In this document: positions 34,357 to 42,741 of the stretch, in pieces
How the letters are laid out: every line of letters starts with the position of its first letter
How positions within the stretch are numbered: position 1 is the stretch's first letter
Source of the DNA: Acutalibacter sp. 1XD8-33
Lineage (GTDB): Bacteria; Bacillota; Clostridia; Oscillospirales; Acutalibacteraceae
NCBI RefSeq assembly: GCF_003612555.1
Contig: NZ_RAZF01000004.1
Span: 1 to 64,000 of the forward strand
Length of the DNA: 64,000 nucleotides
Reading direction: 5' to 3'
Notes under the pieces: generated by a model
The model's input: the letters and a program-made list of their open reading frames with translations, nothing else
Databases searched by the model: none
What the model was told of the DNA's origin: nothing
Translations under genes and position numbers: made by a program

Positions 34357-36267
34357 TTACTCCAGTTCGAAAGCGCCGGTGTAGAGCTGATAATATTTGC
34401 CGTGCTGGGCGATGAGCTCCTCGTGGGTGCCCCGCTCGATGATGCGCCCCTGCTCCAGCACCAGGATGCTGTCCGAGTTCTGCACCGTGCTGAGCCTGTG
34501 GGCGATGACGAACACCGTGCGGCCCTGCATCAGGCCGTCCATGCCCTTCTGCACCAGCCGCTCCGTGCGGGTGTCGATGGAGGAGGTGGCCTCGTCCAGC
34601 ACCATCACCGGCGGGTCCGCCACAGCCGCCCGGGCAATGCTCAAGAGCTGCCGCTGGCCCTGGGAGAGGCTCCCCCCGTCCCCGGTGAGCATGGTGTCGT
34701 AGCCCTCGGGCAGGCGGCGGATAAAGCTGTCCGCGTTGGCCAGTTTGGCCGCCGCCTCGATCTCCTCGTCCGTGGCGTCCAGCTTGCCATAGCGGATATT
34801 CTCCCGCACCGTGCCGGTGAACAGGTTGGTGTCCTGCAAGACCACGCCCAGGGACCGGCGCAGGTCCGGCTTCTTGATTTTATTGATATTGATGCCATCG
34901 TAGCGGATTTTTCCGTCAGCGATGTCGTAGAACCGGTTGATCAGGTTGGTGATGGTAGTCTTGCCCGCGCCGGTGGCCCCCACAAAGGCAATCTTCTTGC
35001 CCGGGTCCGCGTCAATGTCAATATTGTGGAGCACCAGCTTTTCCTCAGTATAACCGAAGTCTACGTCCAGCAGTTCCACCTCGCCGGTGAGCCGCTGATA
35101 GGTGACGGTGCCGTCCTCCTTGTGGGGGTGCTTCCAGGACCATAGGCCCGTGCGCTCCGCGCTCTCCACCAGCTGGCCGTTTTCCTCCTTGGCGTTCACC
35201 AGGGTCACGTACCCTTCGTCCTGCTCAGGCTCCTCGTCCATCAGGTCGAAGATCCGCTCCGCTCCCGCCAGGGCCATGACAATGGTGTTGAACTGCTGGG
35301 AAACCTGGCCAATGGGCATGGTGAAGCTCCGGGAGAGCTGGAGGAACGCCGCAATGCCGCCCAGGGTCAGGCCGCCCACACCCCCCAGGGCCAAGGCCCC
35401 GCCCGCGATGGCGATCAGGGCGTATTGCAGATGGCCCAGGTTGTTCATCACAGGGCCCATGATATTGGCGAAGCTGTTGGCCCGGCTGGCCTCCTCCTGC
35501 AGGGTGTCGTTCAGCTGGTCGAAGCCCTCTTTGGCCTTTTCCTCGTGGCAAAACACCTTGATGACCTTCTGCCCGGTGACCATCTCCTCGATATAGCCGT
35601 TGATGGCGCCCAGGGATTTCTGCTGCCGGACGAAGTACTTGCCGGAGTTCTCCCCGATCTTCTTGGTGAGGAACAGCATGAAGGCCACCACCACCAGCAC
35701 CAGAACCGTCAGGGGGATGCTGGTGGTAATCATAGCGCTGAACACGGAAACCAGGGTGATCACCGTGCTGAACAGCTGAGGAATGCTCTGGGAGATCAGC
35801 ATTCTGAGGGTTTCCGTGTCGTTTGTATAGCGGCTCATCATGTCCCCGTGGGTGTGGGTGTCGAAATATTTGATGGGCAGCCGCTGCATATGGGTAAAGA
35901 GGTCGTCCCGGATATCCTTCAATATACCCTGGGACACGCTGACCATCAGCCAGTTCTGGGCAAAAGTGGCCCCAATCCCCAAGAGATAGATCAGCCCCAT
36001 CATGCCCAGCGCCCGGAGTAGCCCGGAGAACACCGGGTTCTCCATCTCCAGCAGAGGCATAATATAGCTGTCAATCAGCACTTTCAGGAACATCGATCCC
36101 GCCACGCCCACCAGAGCGCTGATAAGAATGCATACCAGCACGATTCCCATGCGCACCCGGTTTGGGACGCTCATATAGCTTAAAAGCCGCCGGATGGTCT
36201 TGCCGGAATTTTTTGCCTTGGGCCTATTCTTGGCATAGGCCGCGCCCATTGGTCCTCTAGGAGGCAT
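34357..36267 (-). CDS. ABC exporter half-transporter (canonical ATP site)
   Basis: A 636-aa fused permease-ATPase with six N-terminal transmembrane helices (roughly 35-340) and an ABC ATPase domain: Walker A GATGAGKTTI, signature LSQGQRQLLSIARA and Walker B VMVLDEATSSID with the catalytic Glu. Its start overlaps the stop of the upstream ABC gene by 11 nt. The partner has Asp in place of the catalytic Glu, so the pair probably forms a heterodimeric multidrug-type exporter of the LmrCD/BmrCD kind. ATG at 36267 has GGGGAG at good spacing; a GTG 6 nt earlier is too close to it. Confidence 0.92.
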   Translation of the reverse strand: MPPRGPMGAAYAKNRPKAKNSGKTIRRLLSYMSVPNRVRMGIVLVCILISALVGVAGSMFLKVLIDSYIMPLLEMENPVFSGLLRALGMMGLIYLLGIGATFAQNWLMVSVSQGILKDIRDDLFTHMQRLPIKYFDTHTHGDMMSRYTNDTETLRMLISQSIPQLFSTVITLVSVFSAMITTSIPLTVLVLVVVAFMLFLTKKIGENSGKYFVRQQKSLGAINGYIEEMVTGQKVIKVFCHEEKAKEGFDQLNDTLQEEASRANSFANIMGPVMNNLGHLQYALIAIAGGALALGGVGGLTLGGIAAFLQLSRSFTMPIGQVSQQFNTIVMALAGAERIFDLMDEEPEQDEGYVTLVNAKEENGQLVESAERTGLWSWKHPHKEDGTVTYQRLTGEVELLDVDFGYTEEKLVLHNIDIDADPGKKIAFVGATGAGKTTITNLINRFYDIADGKIRYDGININKIKKPDLRRSLGVVLQDTNLFTGTVRENIRYGKLDATDEEIEAAAKLANADSFIRRLPEGYDTMLTGDGGSLSQGQRQLLSIARAAVADPPVMVLDEATSSIDTRTERLVQKGMDGLMQGRTVFVIAHRLSTVQNSDSILVLEQGRIIERGTHEELIAQHGKYYQLYTGAFELE

Positions 36268-37990
36268 TTGCACTCTCCCCTTTCTGTTGTGATTCGTAAA
36301 CTTCCCGATAGATGGGGCTCTTTTCCATCAGCTCCTGGTGCGTGCCCACGTCCATGATCTTTCCGCCGTCCAGTACGATGATCTGGTCCGCGTCCTGGAC
36401 AGAGGCCACTCGCTGGGCAATAATGATCTTGGTTGTGTCGGGAATCTCCCGGCGGAAGGCCTCCCGAATCAGCGCGTCGGTATGGGTGTCCACGGCGCTG
36501 GTGGAGTCGTCCAGAATCAGAATCTTGGGGTTCTTCAGCAGGGCTCGGGCGATACATAGCCGCTGTTTCTGGCCGCCGGAGACATTGGAGCCTCCTTGCT
36601 CGATATAAGTGTCGTATTGATCCGGAAATTCCTGGATAAACCCGTCCGCCTGGGCCAGATGGCACACCCGTTGGATATCCTCGTCGCTGGCGTTCTCATC
36701 GCCCCAGCGCAGGTTGTCCTTAATGGTGCCGGAGAAGAGCTCGTTCTTTTGTAGCACCATGGCCACCTCTTCCCGAAGGGCCTCCACGTTGTAGTCCCGC
36801 ACATCCTCGCCGCCTACTAACACCCGGCCCCCACTTACGTCGTACAGCCGGGGAATCAGCTGCACTAGGCTGCTCTTGCCGCTGCCGGTGCCCCCCAGGA
36901 TGCCTACAGTCTGGCCGGGCCTGATGTCCAGGTTAATCTCTGAAAGGCACTGCCGCCCGGATTTCTGATAGTGGAACTCTACGTTCTCAAAGCGGATTGA
37001 GCCATCTTTCACTGTGGTTATGTTCTTCTCCCCGTCCGCAATGTCACTCTCTTCGTCCAGAATCTCCACCACACGCCGGGCGGAGGCCTGGGAGATCGTG
37101 GCCATCACGAAGATCATGGCCAGCATCATCAGGGTGCCCAGGATCTGCATGGCGTAGCTCATCATGCTCATCAGCTGGCCGGTGGTCATGGAGCCGCCGA
37201 CAATCAGCCGGGCCCCAAACCAGGAGATCAACAGCATGGTGCCGTACATGCAGAACTGCATCAGCGGGGAGTTGAAAGCCAGGATTTTTTCCGCTAGAGT
37301 ATTGTCCCGGCGGATATCCTCAGAGGCGTCCACAAATTTCTTTGTCTCATAGTCCTCCCGGACAAAGGCTTTCACCACCCGGATGCCCCGAAGATTCTCC
37401 TGAACCACGGTGTTCATCCGGTCGATATGCTTGAACATCCTGGAGAACACAGGGAAGGCCTTGACGGAGAGAAACCCCAGCCCCAGGCCCAGCACCGGGA
37501 TCGCCGCTAAGAAAACCAGGGAGAGCCTGCTGTTCACACTGAAAGCCATGATCATGGAGAAGATCAGGGTCATGGGTGCCCGCACGGCAATGCGGATCAT
37601 CATCTGGAAGGTATTTTGCAGATTGGTCACGTCGGTGGTCAGCCGGGTGACGATGCTGCCGGTAGAGAATTTGTCAATGTTGGAAAAGGCGTATTTCTGC
37701 ACCTTATAATACATATCCTGGCGCAGGTTTCGGGCAAACCCGGTGGAGGCCCGGGCCCCATAGAAGCCGGAGAGAACGCCGAAGGCCAGAGAGACCAGGG
37801 CGCAGGCCACCAGCAGCAGTCCCACCCGCCATATGACGTTCATATTCCCCGCATCGATGCCGTCGTCGATCATGGTAGCCATCAGCAAGGGGATGATAAC
37901 CTCCATCACCACCTCCAGGGTGGCGGTGACGGGCGTAAGCACGGTGTCCTTCTTGTATTCCCGGATACACCGGGAAAGTTTTCGAATCAT
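36257..37990 (-). CDS. ABC exporter half-transporter (degenerate ATP site)
   Basis: A 577-aa permease-ATPase with six helices in the first about 310 residues. ATPase motifs: Walker A GGTGSGKSSL, signature NVSGGQKQRLCIARAL and Walker B ILILDDSTSAVD, where the catalytic Glu is replaced by Asp, the mark of the non-hydrolytic site in heterodimeric exporters. It is translated just before its partner. ATG at 37990 was chosen over upstream in-frame starts because AAAGAAGG precedes it and the conserved MIRKLSRCIREYKK start follows. A MarR-type gene lies upstream in the same direction. Confidence 0.92.
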   Translation of the reverse strand: MIRKLSRCIREYKKDTVLTPVTATLEVVMEVIIPLLMATMIDDGIDAGNMNVIWRVGLLLVACALVSLAFGVLSGFYGARASTGFARNLRQDMYYKVQKYAFSNIDKFSTGSIVTRLTTDVTNLQNTFQMMIRIAVRAPMTLIFSMIMAFSVNSRLSLVFLAAIPVLGLGLGFLSVKAFPVFSRMFKHIDRMNTVVQENLRGIRVVKAFVREDYETKKFVDASEDIRRDNTLAEKILAFNSPLMQFCMYGTMLLISWFGARLIVGGSMTTGQLMSMMSYAMQILGTLMMLAMIFVMATISQASARRVVEILDEESDIADGEKNITTVKDGSIRFENVEFHYQKSGRQCLSEINLDIRPGQTVGILGGTGSGKSSLVQLIPRLYDVSGGRVLVGGEDVRDYNVEALREEVAMVLQKNELFSGTIKDNLRWGDENASDEDIQRVCHLAQADGFIQEFPDQYDTYIEQGGSNVSGGQKQRLCIARALLKNPKILILDDSTSAVDTHTDALIREAFRREIPDTTKIIIAQRVASVQDADQIIVLDGGKIMDVGTHQELMEKSPIYREVYESQQKGESANAS

Positions 37991-38101
37991 ACGCTGTACC
38001 TTCTTTCGGTTTAGATTAAAAATCAGACGAAATGCTTTTCTTGGGAGTATTATGTTGGCCTCTAGGCGCACAAGACTTAGCAAAGCCAAGTCTGTCGCGC
38101 C

Positions 38102-38581
38102 CTATGCCAGGGATTCTCGGATCTTCTCGCACAGGCGGATAAAGGTTTCCTTCTCCTCCGGGGTGAGCCCAGAGGAAAGCCGGGCCTCGATCTCCGCGAT
38201 ATTCCGCTGAAATCTCTCCTGGCATTCCACGGCCTTTTCTGTCAGCTCAATCTTTTTCAGCCGCGCATCCCACTCCACCGGCCGGCGGATAATCATACCC
38301 TCCTTTTCCATGGCCTGCAAAATTCCTGTCATCGTGGACCGGCGCACAGAGAACTGCTGCTGCAAATCCCGCTGGTAAATATCCCGGTCCCGGTTTTCAT
38401 AGATAAACCCGATCAGCCAGCCATACACCCCCACGCCGGAACGTCCGCCGTCCTCCCCAATATACTGATGGGTCAACCATCGGATCATATGAGACAGACC
38501 ATTGATCTGAAAGCCAATCTCGTTCTGATGGTCGGCCCGGCCCGGCTTAGGGACGCAAGGCCTGCCGTCCTCTTTTCTCAT
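38102..38581 (-). CDS. MarR-family transcriptional regulator
   Basis: A 159-aa winged-helix repressor-type protein. The DNA-binding part includes DLQQQFSVRRSTMTGILQAM (recognition helix) and the wing MIIRRPVEWDARLKKIELTE, with dimerisation helices at both ends. It is followed after 111 nt by the two ABC exporter genes, a common drug-responsive arrangement. A 37-bp inverted repeat upstream (38649-38685) is the likely operator, so autoregulation is inferred. GGAGGAG precedes the ATG. Confidence 0.92.
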   Translation of the reverse strand: MRKEDGRPCVPKPGRADHQNEIGFQINGLSHMIRWLTHQYIGEDGGRSGVGVYGWLIGFIYENRDRDIYQRDLQQQFSVRRSTMTGILQAMEKEGMIIRRPVEWDARLKKIELTEKAVECQERFQRNIAEIEARLSSGLTPEEKETFIRLCEKIRESLA

Positions 38582-38648
38582 TTCTGTTTCTCCTCCCTTC
38601 CCGAGCTTACGAAAACGATACTGTTCGGTTCCGCACTGTTAGTTTCTG

Positions 38649-38685
38649 TACTGTTAGTATTCGAACTGTTCGGATGCTAACAGTA
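38649..38685. promoter_or_regulatory. Inverted-repeat operator upstream of marR-ABC operon
   Basis: The arms TACTGTTAGTATTCGAA and TTCGGATGCTAACAGTA are inverted repeats with two mismatches around a CTG centre. Further half-sites ACTGTTCGG and CACTGTTAG occur at about 38620-38643. This cluster of ACTGTTAG boxes fits binding by the adjacent MarR protein. Confidence 0.7.
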
Positions 38686-38895
38686 TATTCCTTTCCGCTG
38701 GAAATGTCAAGGGGGTCCAGAAAAATTCTTTTATGCCAGACAGCGGGGCCATATAGCAAATTAACTTGAGAACCAACAAATGATGTCGGTAGATAAGGCT
38801 TTCGCTATCAGCATCGGCACTTCAAAAAAGGACTAACCCCTCTGTTATATCGTACAAACCCTAATGAATACATTATAGCGAGGTGGTGTTGATGA

Positions 38896-39096
38896 TTGAA
38901 ATGTCGTGAGTTTATTTATGTCGGAGAGCCTGCTCCGCAAATCACCGAACAGGCATACACAGCGTTTTATCTGCATCTTCAAAAGTCAATACTTGCTTCT
39001 TTAGAGAAACGGGAGCTTTTGACCCATTCGCAATATAGCCGCTGTATCGAGGAAATAGAAAAACAATACTGTCAGAAAAACCGCAGCCAAGCCTAA
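38896..39096 (+). CDS. Small protein preceding the recombinase (SHOCT-like)
   Basis: A 66-aa protein starting at TTG with GAGGTGG upstream. Its C-terminal half (LLTHSQYSRCIEEIEKQY) resembles the short SHOCT-like segment of small proteins often found before recombinases in clostridial elements. It contains two Cys and no hydrophobic span. It is codirectional with the recombinase, 110 nt upstream. A role as recombination accessory factor is a guess from position. Confidence 0.55.
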   Translation: MKCREFIYVGEPAPQITEQAYTAFYLHLQKSILASLEKRELLTHSQYSRCIEEIEKQYCQKNRSQA

Positions 39097-39206
39097 CCGC
39101 TTGGCTCTTTCCATATAGAAATATGCGATTTCATTATTTGCACATTCGACACATGAGCAAGCAGTCATTGTACTTAAACTACGGCAAGTCATTGAGGAGA
39201 GGTTTT

Positions 39207-40937
39207 ATGCCAACATTACAATATGAACTCTTAAACCAAGAGAGAAAAATGCAGGAAACGAAAAAGAAAGTTGCCGCCTATTGCCGTGTTTCCACGGACA
39301 ATGAAGACCAAGCCAATTCTTTTGAAAGCCAACAGCGATATTTCCGCCAGTATATCGAGCGTAATCCCGATTGGGAGCTTTATGCCATATTTGCCGATGA
39401 GGGCATTTCTGGAACGAACACGAAAAAGCGAAAAGAATTTAACCGCATGATTGCGTGTGCAAAAAACGGCGATTTTGATTTGATTATTACAAAGGAGATT
39501 TCCCGTTTTGCGAGAAATACCCTTGATAGCATATTCTATACCCGTGACCTCAAAAAGCACGGTGTCGGCGTTATCTTTCTGAACGACAACATCAACACCT
39601 TAGATGGCGATGCGGAGCTTCGCCTTGCCATTATGTCCTCTATCGCACAGGAGGAAAGCCGCAAAACTTCCGAGCGTGTAAAATGGGGGCAGAAACGCCA
39701 GATGGAGCAAGGCGTTGTGTTTGGACGCAGTATGCTCGGCTACGATGTAAAGGACGGGAAAATGACTATCAACGAGGAGGGGGCGAAAATTGTCCGCCTT
39801 ATCTTCCACAAGTTTGTGGACGAGGGAAAAGGCACTCATGTTATCGCCCGTGAACTTCGGGAGGAAGGTATTGAGCCTATGCGTGTCAAGGAATGGCAGA
39901 ATACGGTTATTCTCCGTGTTATCCGCAACGAAAAATACTGCGGCGACTTAGTGCAGAAGAAAACCTATACGCCAGACTTCCTATCCCATGAAAAGAAATA
40001 CAACCGAGGACAGGAGGAATTTGTCATTCTCAAAGACCACCACGAGCCGATTATCTCTCGTGAGCTTTTCGATAAGGCAAACCGCATTCTGGATGCAAAA
40101 TCACTTTCGCAGGAGGGCAAGGCAAAACACAGCAACCGCTATCCGTTCTCTGGGAAAATCAAATGTGGCAGATGCGGGGCAAGTTATGTAGCCCGATATA
40201 AAACCCGTAAAGACGGGAGCAGATACAAGGCGTGGCGTTGCTATGAAGCGGCAAACTACGGCAGACCGCACATCGACAAGGCGGGCAATCAAGTGGGCTG
40301 TTCTGGCGAGAGTATCCGCAATGAGGATGCCATTTATTTATTGTACCGTGTTTGCAGGGAACTAAAAATCAACCGCCAGAAAGTTGTCGATAATCTCACC
40401 AAGACGATTGACGCTGTTATGCGAATAGATTTAACAGGAACAAGCACAAGTGCCTTATCGGAGAAAATCGAGGAAGCCAAGAAAAAGCGTACAGGTCTTA
40501 TAGACCTTTACACAAGCGGCGACATAGACAAAACCGAGTTTACTGCCCTAAGAGCCAAGTATGACGAGGATATTGAAAAGCTAAAGTCTAAAATGGAGAG
40601 AATTGAGCAACAACAGACAATGATACTCAAACAGCAGGGATTGATGGCGGATATAAAAAACGCCATTGACGAGCTGATTAACGGTATTCAGTACGAGGAC
40701 GAATACTATACCCAGATACTCGACAAAATGGTAATCAACGATAAAAACCACATAGATGTCTATTTGAAAATGCTGCCGCATAAGTGGAGCTTTACGGTAG
40801 CAAAGGGCGTTACGGGGGCTTTAGTAAACGCAGCAGGTACACAGAGTGGACCTGCCAAAAAGACTGAAGCCTCAGAAAACTCCATTTCTGAGGCTTCACT
40901 ACCGATATCCGTCAAAATAGCCGCCAGCTCAGGATAG
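39207..40937 (+). CDS. Large serine recombinase
   Basis: A 576-aa site-specific recombinase. The resolvase domain has VAAYCRVSTDNEDQ (catalytic Ser29) and RFARNTLDSI. A recombinase domain follows, then a zinc ribbon (CGRCGASY...RCYEA, about 335-385) and a coiled coil (about 430-510). GAGGAGAGG supports ATG 39207. The last about 15 codons (after the hairpin at 40866-40897) read into DNA that on the other strand is cotJC, so the C-terminus appears to have been extended across the insertion junction. Confidence 0.92.
   Translation: MPTLQYELLNQERKMQETKKKVAAYCRVSTDNEDQANSFESQQRYFRQYIERNPDWELYAIFADEGISGTNTKKRKEFNRMIACAKNGDFDLIITKEISRFARNTLDSIFYTRDLKKHGVGVIFLNDNINTLDGDAELRLAIMSSIAQEESRKTSERVKWGQKRQMEQGVVFGRSMLGYDVKDGKMTINEEGAKIVRLIFHKFVDEGKGTHVIARELREEGIEPMRVKEWQNTVILRVIRNEKYCGDLVQKKTYTPDFLSHEKKYNRGQEEFVILKDHHEPIISRELFDKANRILDAKSLSQEGKAKHSNRYPFSGKIKCGRCGASYVARYKTRKDGSRYKAWRCYEAANYGRPHIDKAGNQVGCSGESIRNEDAIYLLYRVCRELKINRQKVVDNLTKTIDAVMRIDLTGTSTSALSEKIEEAKKKRTGLIDLYTSGDIDKTEFTALRAKYDEDIEKLKSKMERIEQQQTMILKQQGLMADIKNAIDELINGIQYEDEYYTQILDKMVINDKNHIDVYLKMLPHKWSFTVAKGVTGALVNAAGTQSGPAKKTEASENSISEASLPISVKIAASSG
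40866..40897. terminator. Hairpin at the recombinase/cotJC junction
   Basis: A perfect 13-bp stem GAAGCCTCAGAAA/TTTCTGAGGCTTC with a 6-nt loop. It lies inside the last codons of the recombinase frame and ends where cotJC homology starts. It could be the element's own terminator or an end structure used by the recombinase. Confidence 0.55.
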
Positions 40938-41086
40938 GGCATGGAATACCGCTGGCTGAGATACCGCAGGGACGCACCGATCTCTCCGTGTGGCCCGCCA
41001 TACTGGGTGATGATAATTTTTGCCAGCTTTGGATTGGGGTTTTTAATCCGGACAGGGTGCTGTAGGCGCTTTTCGTAAACAAACAT
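40896..41086 (-). pseudogene. cotJC: cotJC, 5' part only (interrupted)
   Basis: The start of a manganese-catalase-like spore coat protein: MFVYEKRLQHPVRIKNPNPK, then ITQYGGPHGEIGASLRYLSQ and MPYPELAAILTDIGSE. Homology stops after about 64 codons. CotJC is normally around 190 aa, with conserved Glu/His metal ligands beyond this point. The frame then runs antisense through the recombinase end and would yield a 108-aa hybrid. The missing 3' part is not found elsewhere in this window. One base separates its ATG from the cotJB stop. Confidence 0.85.
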
Positions 41087-41087
41087 C

Positions 41088-41357
41088 TTATTCCGCCTCC
41101 TTTTCCGGTTCCGCTTCCCAGGGCCAGGGTCCGCTGATCCAGGCCCAGCGGCTGGTTTCGCTGCTCAGCTGGCCCAGGGGGCCATAGGCTTCCTCATAGT
41201 CTTTAACAGTGCGGGCCAAACGCTGGCGGTACTCTTCCAGACGGCGGGCGGCTTCACAGTTTGCCGGGTGGGTGTCCAAAAAAAGGTGCAGCTCCCAGCA
41301 GGCGAACTGCATGGCGCTGATTTTCCGCCGCAGAGCGGCTTGTGGGGTATCACTCAC
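41088..41357 (-). CDS. cotJB: Spore coat protein CotJB
   Basis: An 89-aa small coat protein of the cotJ operon. It has the family pattern of a helical start (FACWELHLFLDTHPANCEA) and a C-terminal GPLGQLSSETSRWAWISGPW ending in an acidic tail. In Bacillus the cotJ operon is transcribed in the mother cell by sigma-E. Its ATG overlaps the cotJA stop (ATGA), giving a tightly coupled cotJA-cotJB-cotJC operon. Confidence 0.9.
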   Translation of the reverse strand: MSDTPQAALRRKISAMQFACWELHLFLDTHPANCEAARRLEEYRQRLARTVKDYEEAYGPLGQLSSETSRWAWISGPWPWEAEPEKEAE

Positions 41358-41560
41358 CGGGGCTCGCCTCCTCTCCGGCCATAGAAGGGCTTATCCAGCA
41401 CCGGGAACAAAGTGCCTACGTCCAGGGCGCGCTCAGCGCTGTGTAGGCTGCTGCTCCACTGCTGGTAGGGTACATATGCCATGGCTGGGACAGGATCTGG
41501 CGGCAAGGGCGTAGGATCTGGCGCACAGGGCTCTAAGGCCCCATTGATTTGATCTGCCAT
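41354..41560 (-). CDS. cotJA: Spore coat associated protein CotJA
   Basis: A 68-aa protein with the CotJA signature MAYVPYQQWSSSLHSAERAL followed by GTLFPVLDKPFYG. A Pro-rich start (CAPDPTPLPPDPVP) precedes it. ATG 41560 is preceded by AAAGGA at 10 nt. The frame is open further upstream but without coding support. It is the first gene of the cotJ operon and lies back-to-back with a cloverleaf repeat in its upstream region. Confidence 0.88.
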   Translation of the reverse strand: MADQINGALEPCAPDPTPLPPDPVPAMAYVPYQQWSSSLHSAERALDVGTLFPVLDKPFYGRRGGEPR

Positions 41561-41667
41561 ATGGTTCGCATCCTTTCGCGTGTTCGCAGGGATTCGGGGA
41601 CGTCCTATAGGAGATTGTCCCCTGCAATTCGAATTAGCATACTTTCTAAAAGATAAGTGTGCGAAGC

Positions 41668-41795
41668 CACTTCCTTTTAAAAAGTATAACTCCCCAAAGT
41701 TCAAAAGACTTAAGAATTCTTTTAAACCAGGCAGTTATGCCGGCAAACTTGAAATCGGCTTTACGGACTTTCAAGTTTGTCTACTATAGACTATG
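41668..41795. repeat. Cloverleaf repeat, copy D
   Basis: Lies in the promoter region between cotJA and the S24 repressor gene's 3' end. Arm order is reversed compared with copy A: GTTCAAAAG/CTTTTAAAC (41699-41727), a CAGGCAG...GCCGGC arm, then AAACTTGAAA/TTTCAAGTTT (41745-41778), followed by CTACTATAG. Closing sequences resemble those of copy A read on the other strand. Confidence 0.65.
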
Positions 41796-41847
41796 CGAAA
41801 CGGACAAAAGGGTGAAGGCGCAGCGTTTGCAGGAAAGGCCGTGGCCT

Positions 41848-42558
41848 CTAAAGTTTCCCCAGAACCCGACCCTGGCAGCGCAGGTCGTCGTAGTCATGGA
41901 GGGGGATGGGGGCATAGCGAGGGTTCAGAGAGAGGAGCTCCTCCCGGCCCAGGAGCTTGATATAGCCGTCTCCGTTGAGAAAGAAAATCCCCACCTCCCC
42001 CTCATTGATAGCGCCCTCCACCCGTTCTACAAATACAATGTCTCCGTCCATATAGGCGGGCTCCATACTGTCTCCGTTTACCCGGGCGCAGTAGTGGGCG
42101 TTTTCGGGAACCTGCTCTGTGGGAATCTCCAAGCGGGTTTTATACCCGCTGTCGCTGCTCCAGGGCTCCCCGGGACCGGCGCTGACGGCCAGATCATAGC
42201 AGCTGATATAGGTGATGCCCCCCGTCTGCTGCCGCTCCGCCACATGGGTCATCCTGTCGTATTCTTTTTCCAGGACCAAATCAGCCAACTCTTTTCCATG
42301 CAGGTCTAAAAGCCGGTACTTCCGCAGACGGCTCAGCTCCTCCGCCGTGACTTCTCCTGGAGAGCCCGTCTCTAAAAGCAGGTCCCCGGAAATCCGCAGC
42401 GCCTGGATGATTTGGCGCAGCTTGGCAATGTCTGGTTGGCGGCGGCCAGTCTCATAACCGCAATAGGTGGTTTTATCCACGCCCAGCTGTCTGGCCAGTC
42501 CCTGCTGGGTGAGGCCCGCGGCGATCCGTGCCGACTTTAATTTTTCGGGAAAACTCAT
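41848..42558 (-). CDS. CI/LexA-like repressor with S24 peptidase domain
   Basis: A 236-aa phage-type repressor. The N-terminal XRE helix-turn-helix spans about 5-60 (GLTQQGLARQLGVDKTTYCG). The C-terminal S24 domain has the nucleophile Ser164 in GDSMEPAYMDGD and the general base Lys201 in GYIKLLG. An Ala-Gly pair in VSAGPGEPW (127-128) sits where self-cleavage occurs in LexA relatives, so RecA-triggered induction is plausible. It is divergent from the terminase cassette. GGAGGGAAG supports ATG 42558. Confidence 0.9.
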   Translation of the reverse strand: MSFPEKLKSARIAAGLTQQGLARQLGVDKTTYCGYETGRRQPDIAKLRQIIQALRISGDLLLETGSPGEVTAEELSRLRKYRLLDLHGKELADLVLEKEYDRMTHVAERQQTGGITYISCYDLAVSAGPGEPWSSDSGYKTRLEIPTEQVPENAHYCARVNGDSMEPAYMDGDIVFVERVEGAINEGEVGIFFLNGDGYIKLLGREELLSLNPRYAPIPLHDYDDLRCQGRVLGKL

Positions 42559-42597
42559 GGGGCTTCCCTCCTTTTCAATTAGTATATCCAATCGGTA

Positions 42598-42682
42598 GGC
42601 GTATTGTCAACAAAAAATCCGGAAACCACTTGACAAATTGACAATACGCCCTTATAATAATAAATATAGTGTCAAATCGACA
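42598..42682. promoter_or_regulatory. Divergent operator/promoter of the phage cassette
   Basis: TTGACA (42630-42635), 17 nt, TATAAT (42653-42658) form a perfect promoter toward the cassette. GGCGTATTGTCAA (42598-42610) and TTGACAATACGCC (42638-42650) are a perfect 13-bp inverted repeat. The right half fills the spacer of the promoter, so repressor binding would block transcription. Further GTCAA/TTGAC half-sites occur at 42630-42636 and 42669-42682. Confidence 0.85.
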
Positions 42683-42741
42683 ACCAAAAAGAGATAAATA
42701 CTGTCCGATTGACCACAAGAGAAAAGAAAGGAGAGCACAAC

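Larger units (their letters stand above)
38740..40903. mobile_element. Serine-recombinase element (boundaries approximate)
   Basis: An AT-richer block carrying only a small ORF and a large serine recombinase. It sits between the host marR operator and a truncated cotJC. The right junction lies where cotJC homology ends, near 40895-40903. The left edge is not certain: the composition changes near 38740. No other cargo is seen, so it is either a minimal element or the remnant of a larger one. Confidence 0.55.
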
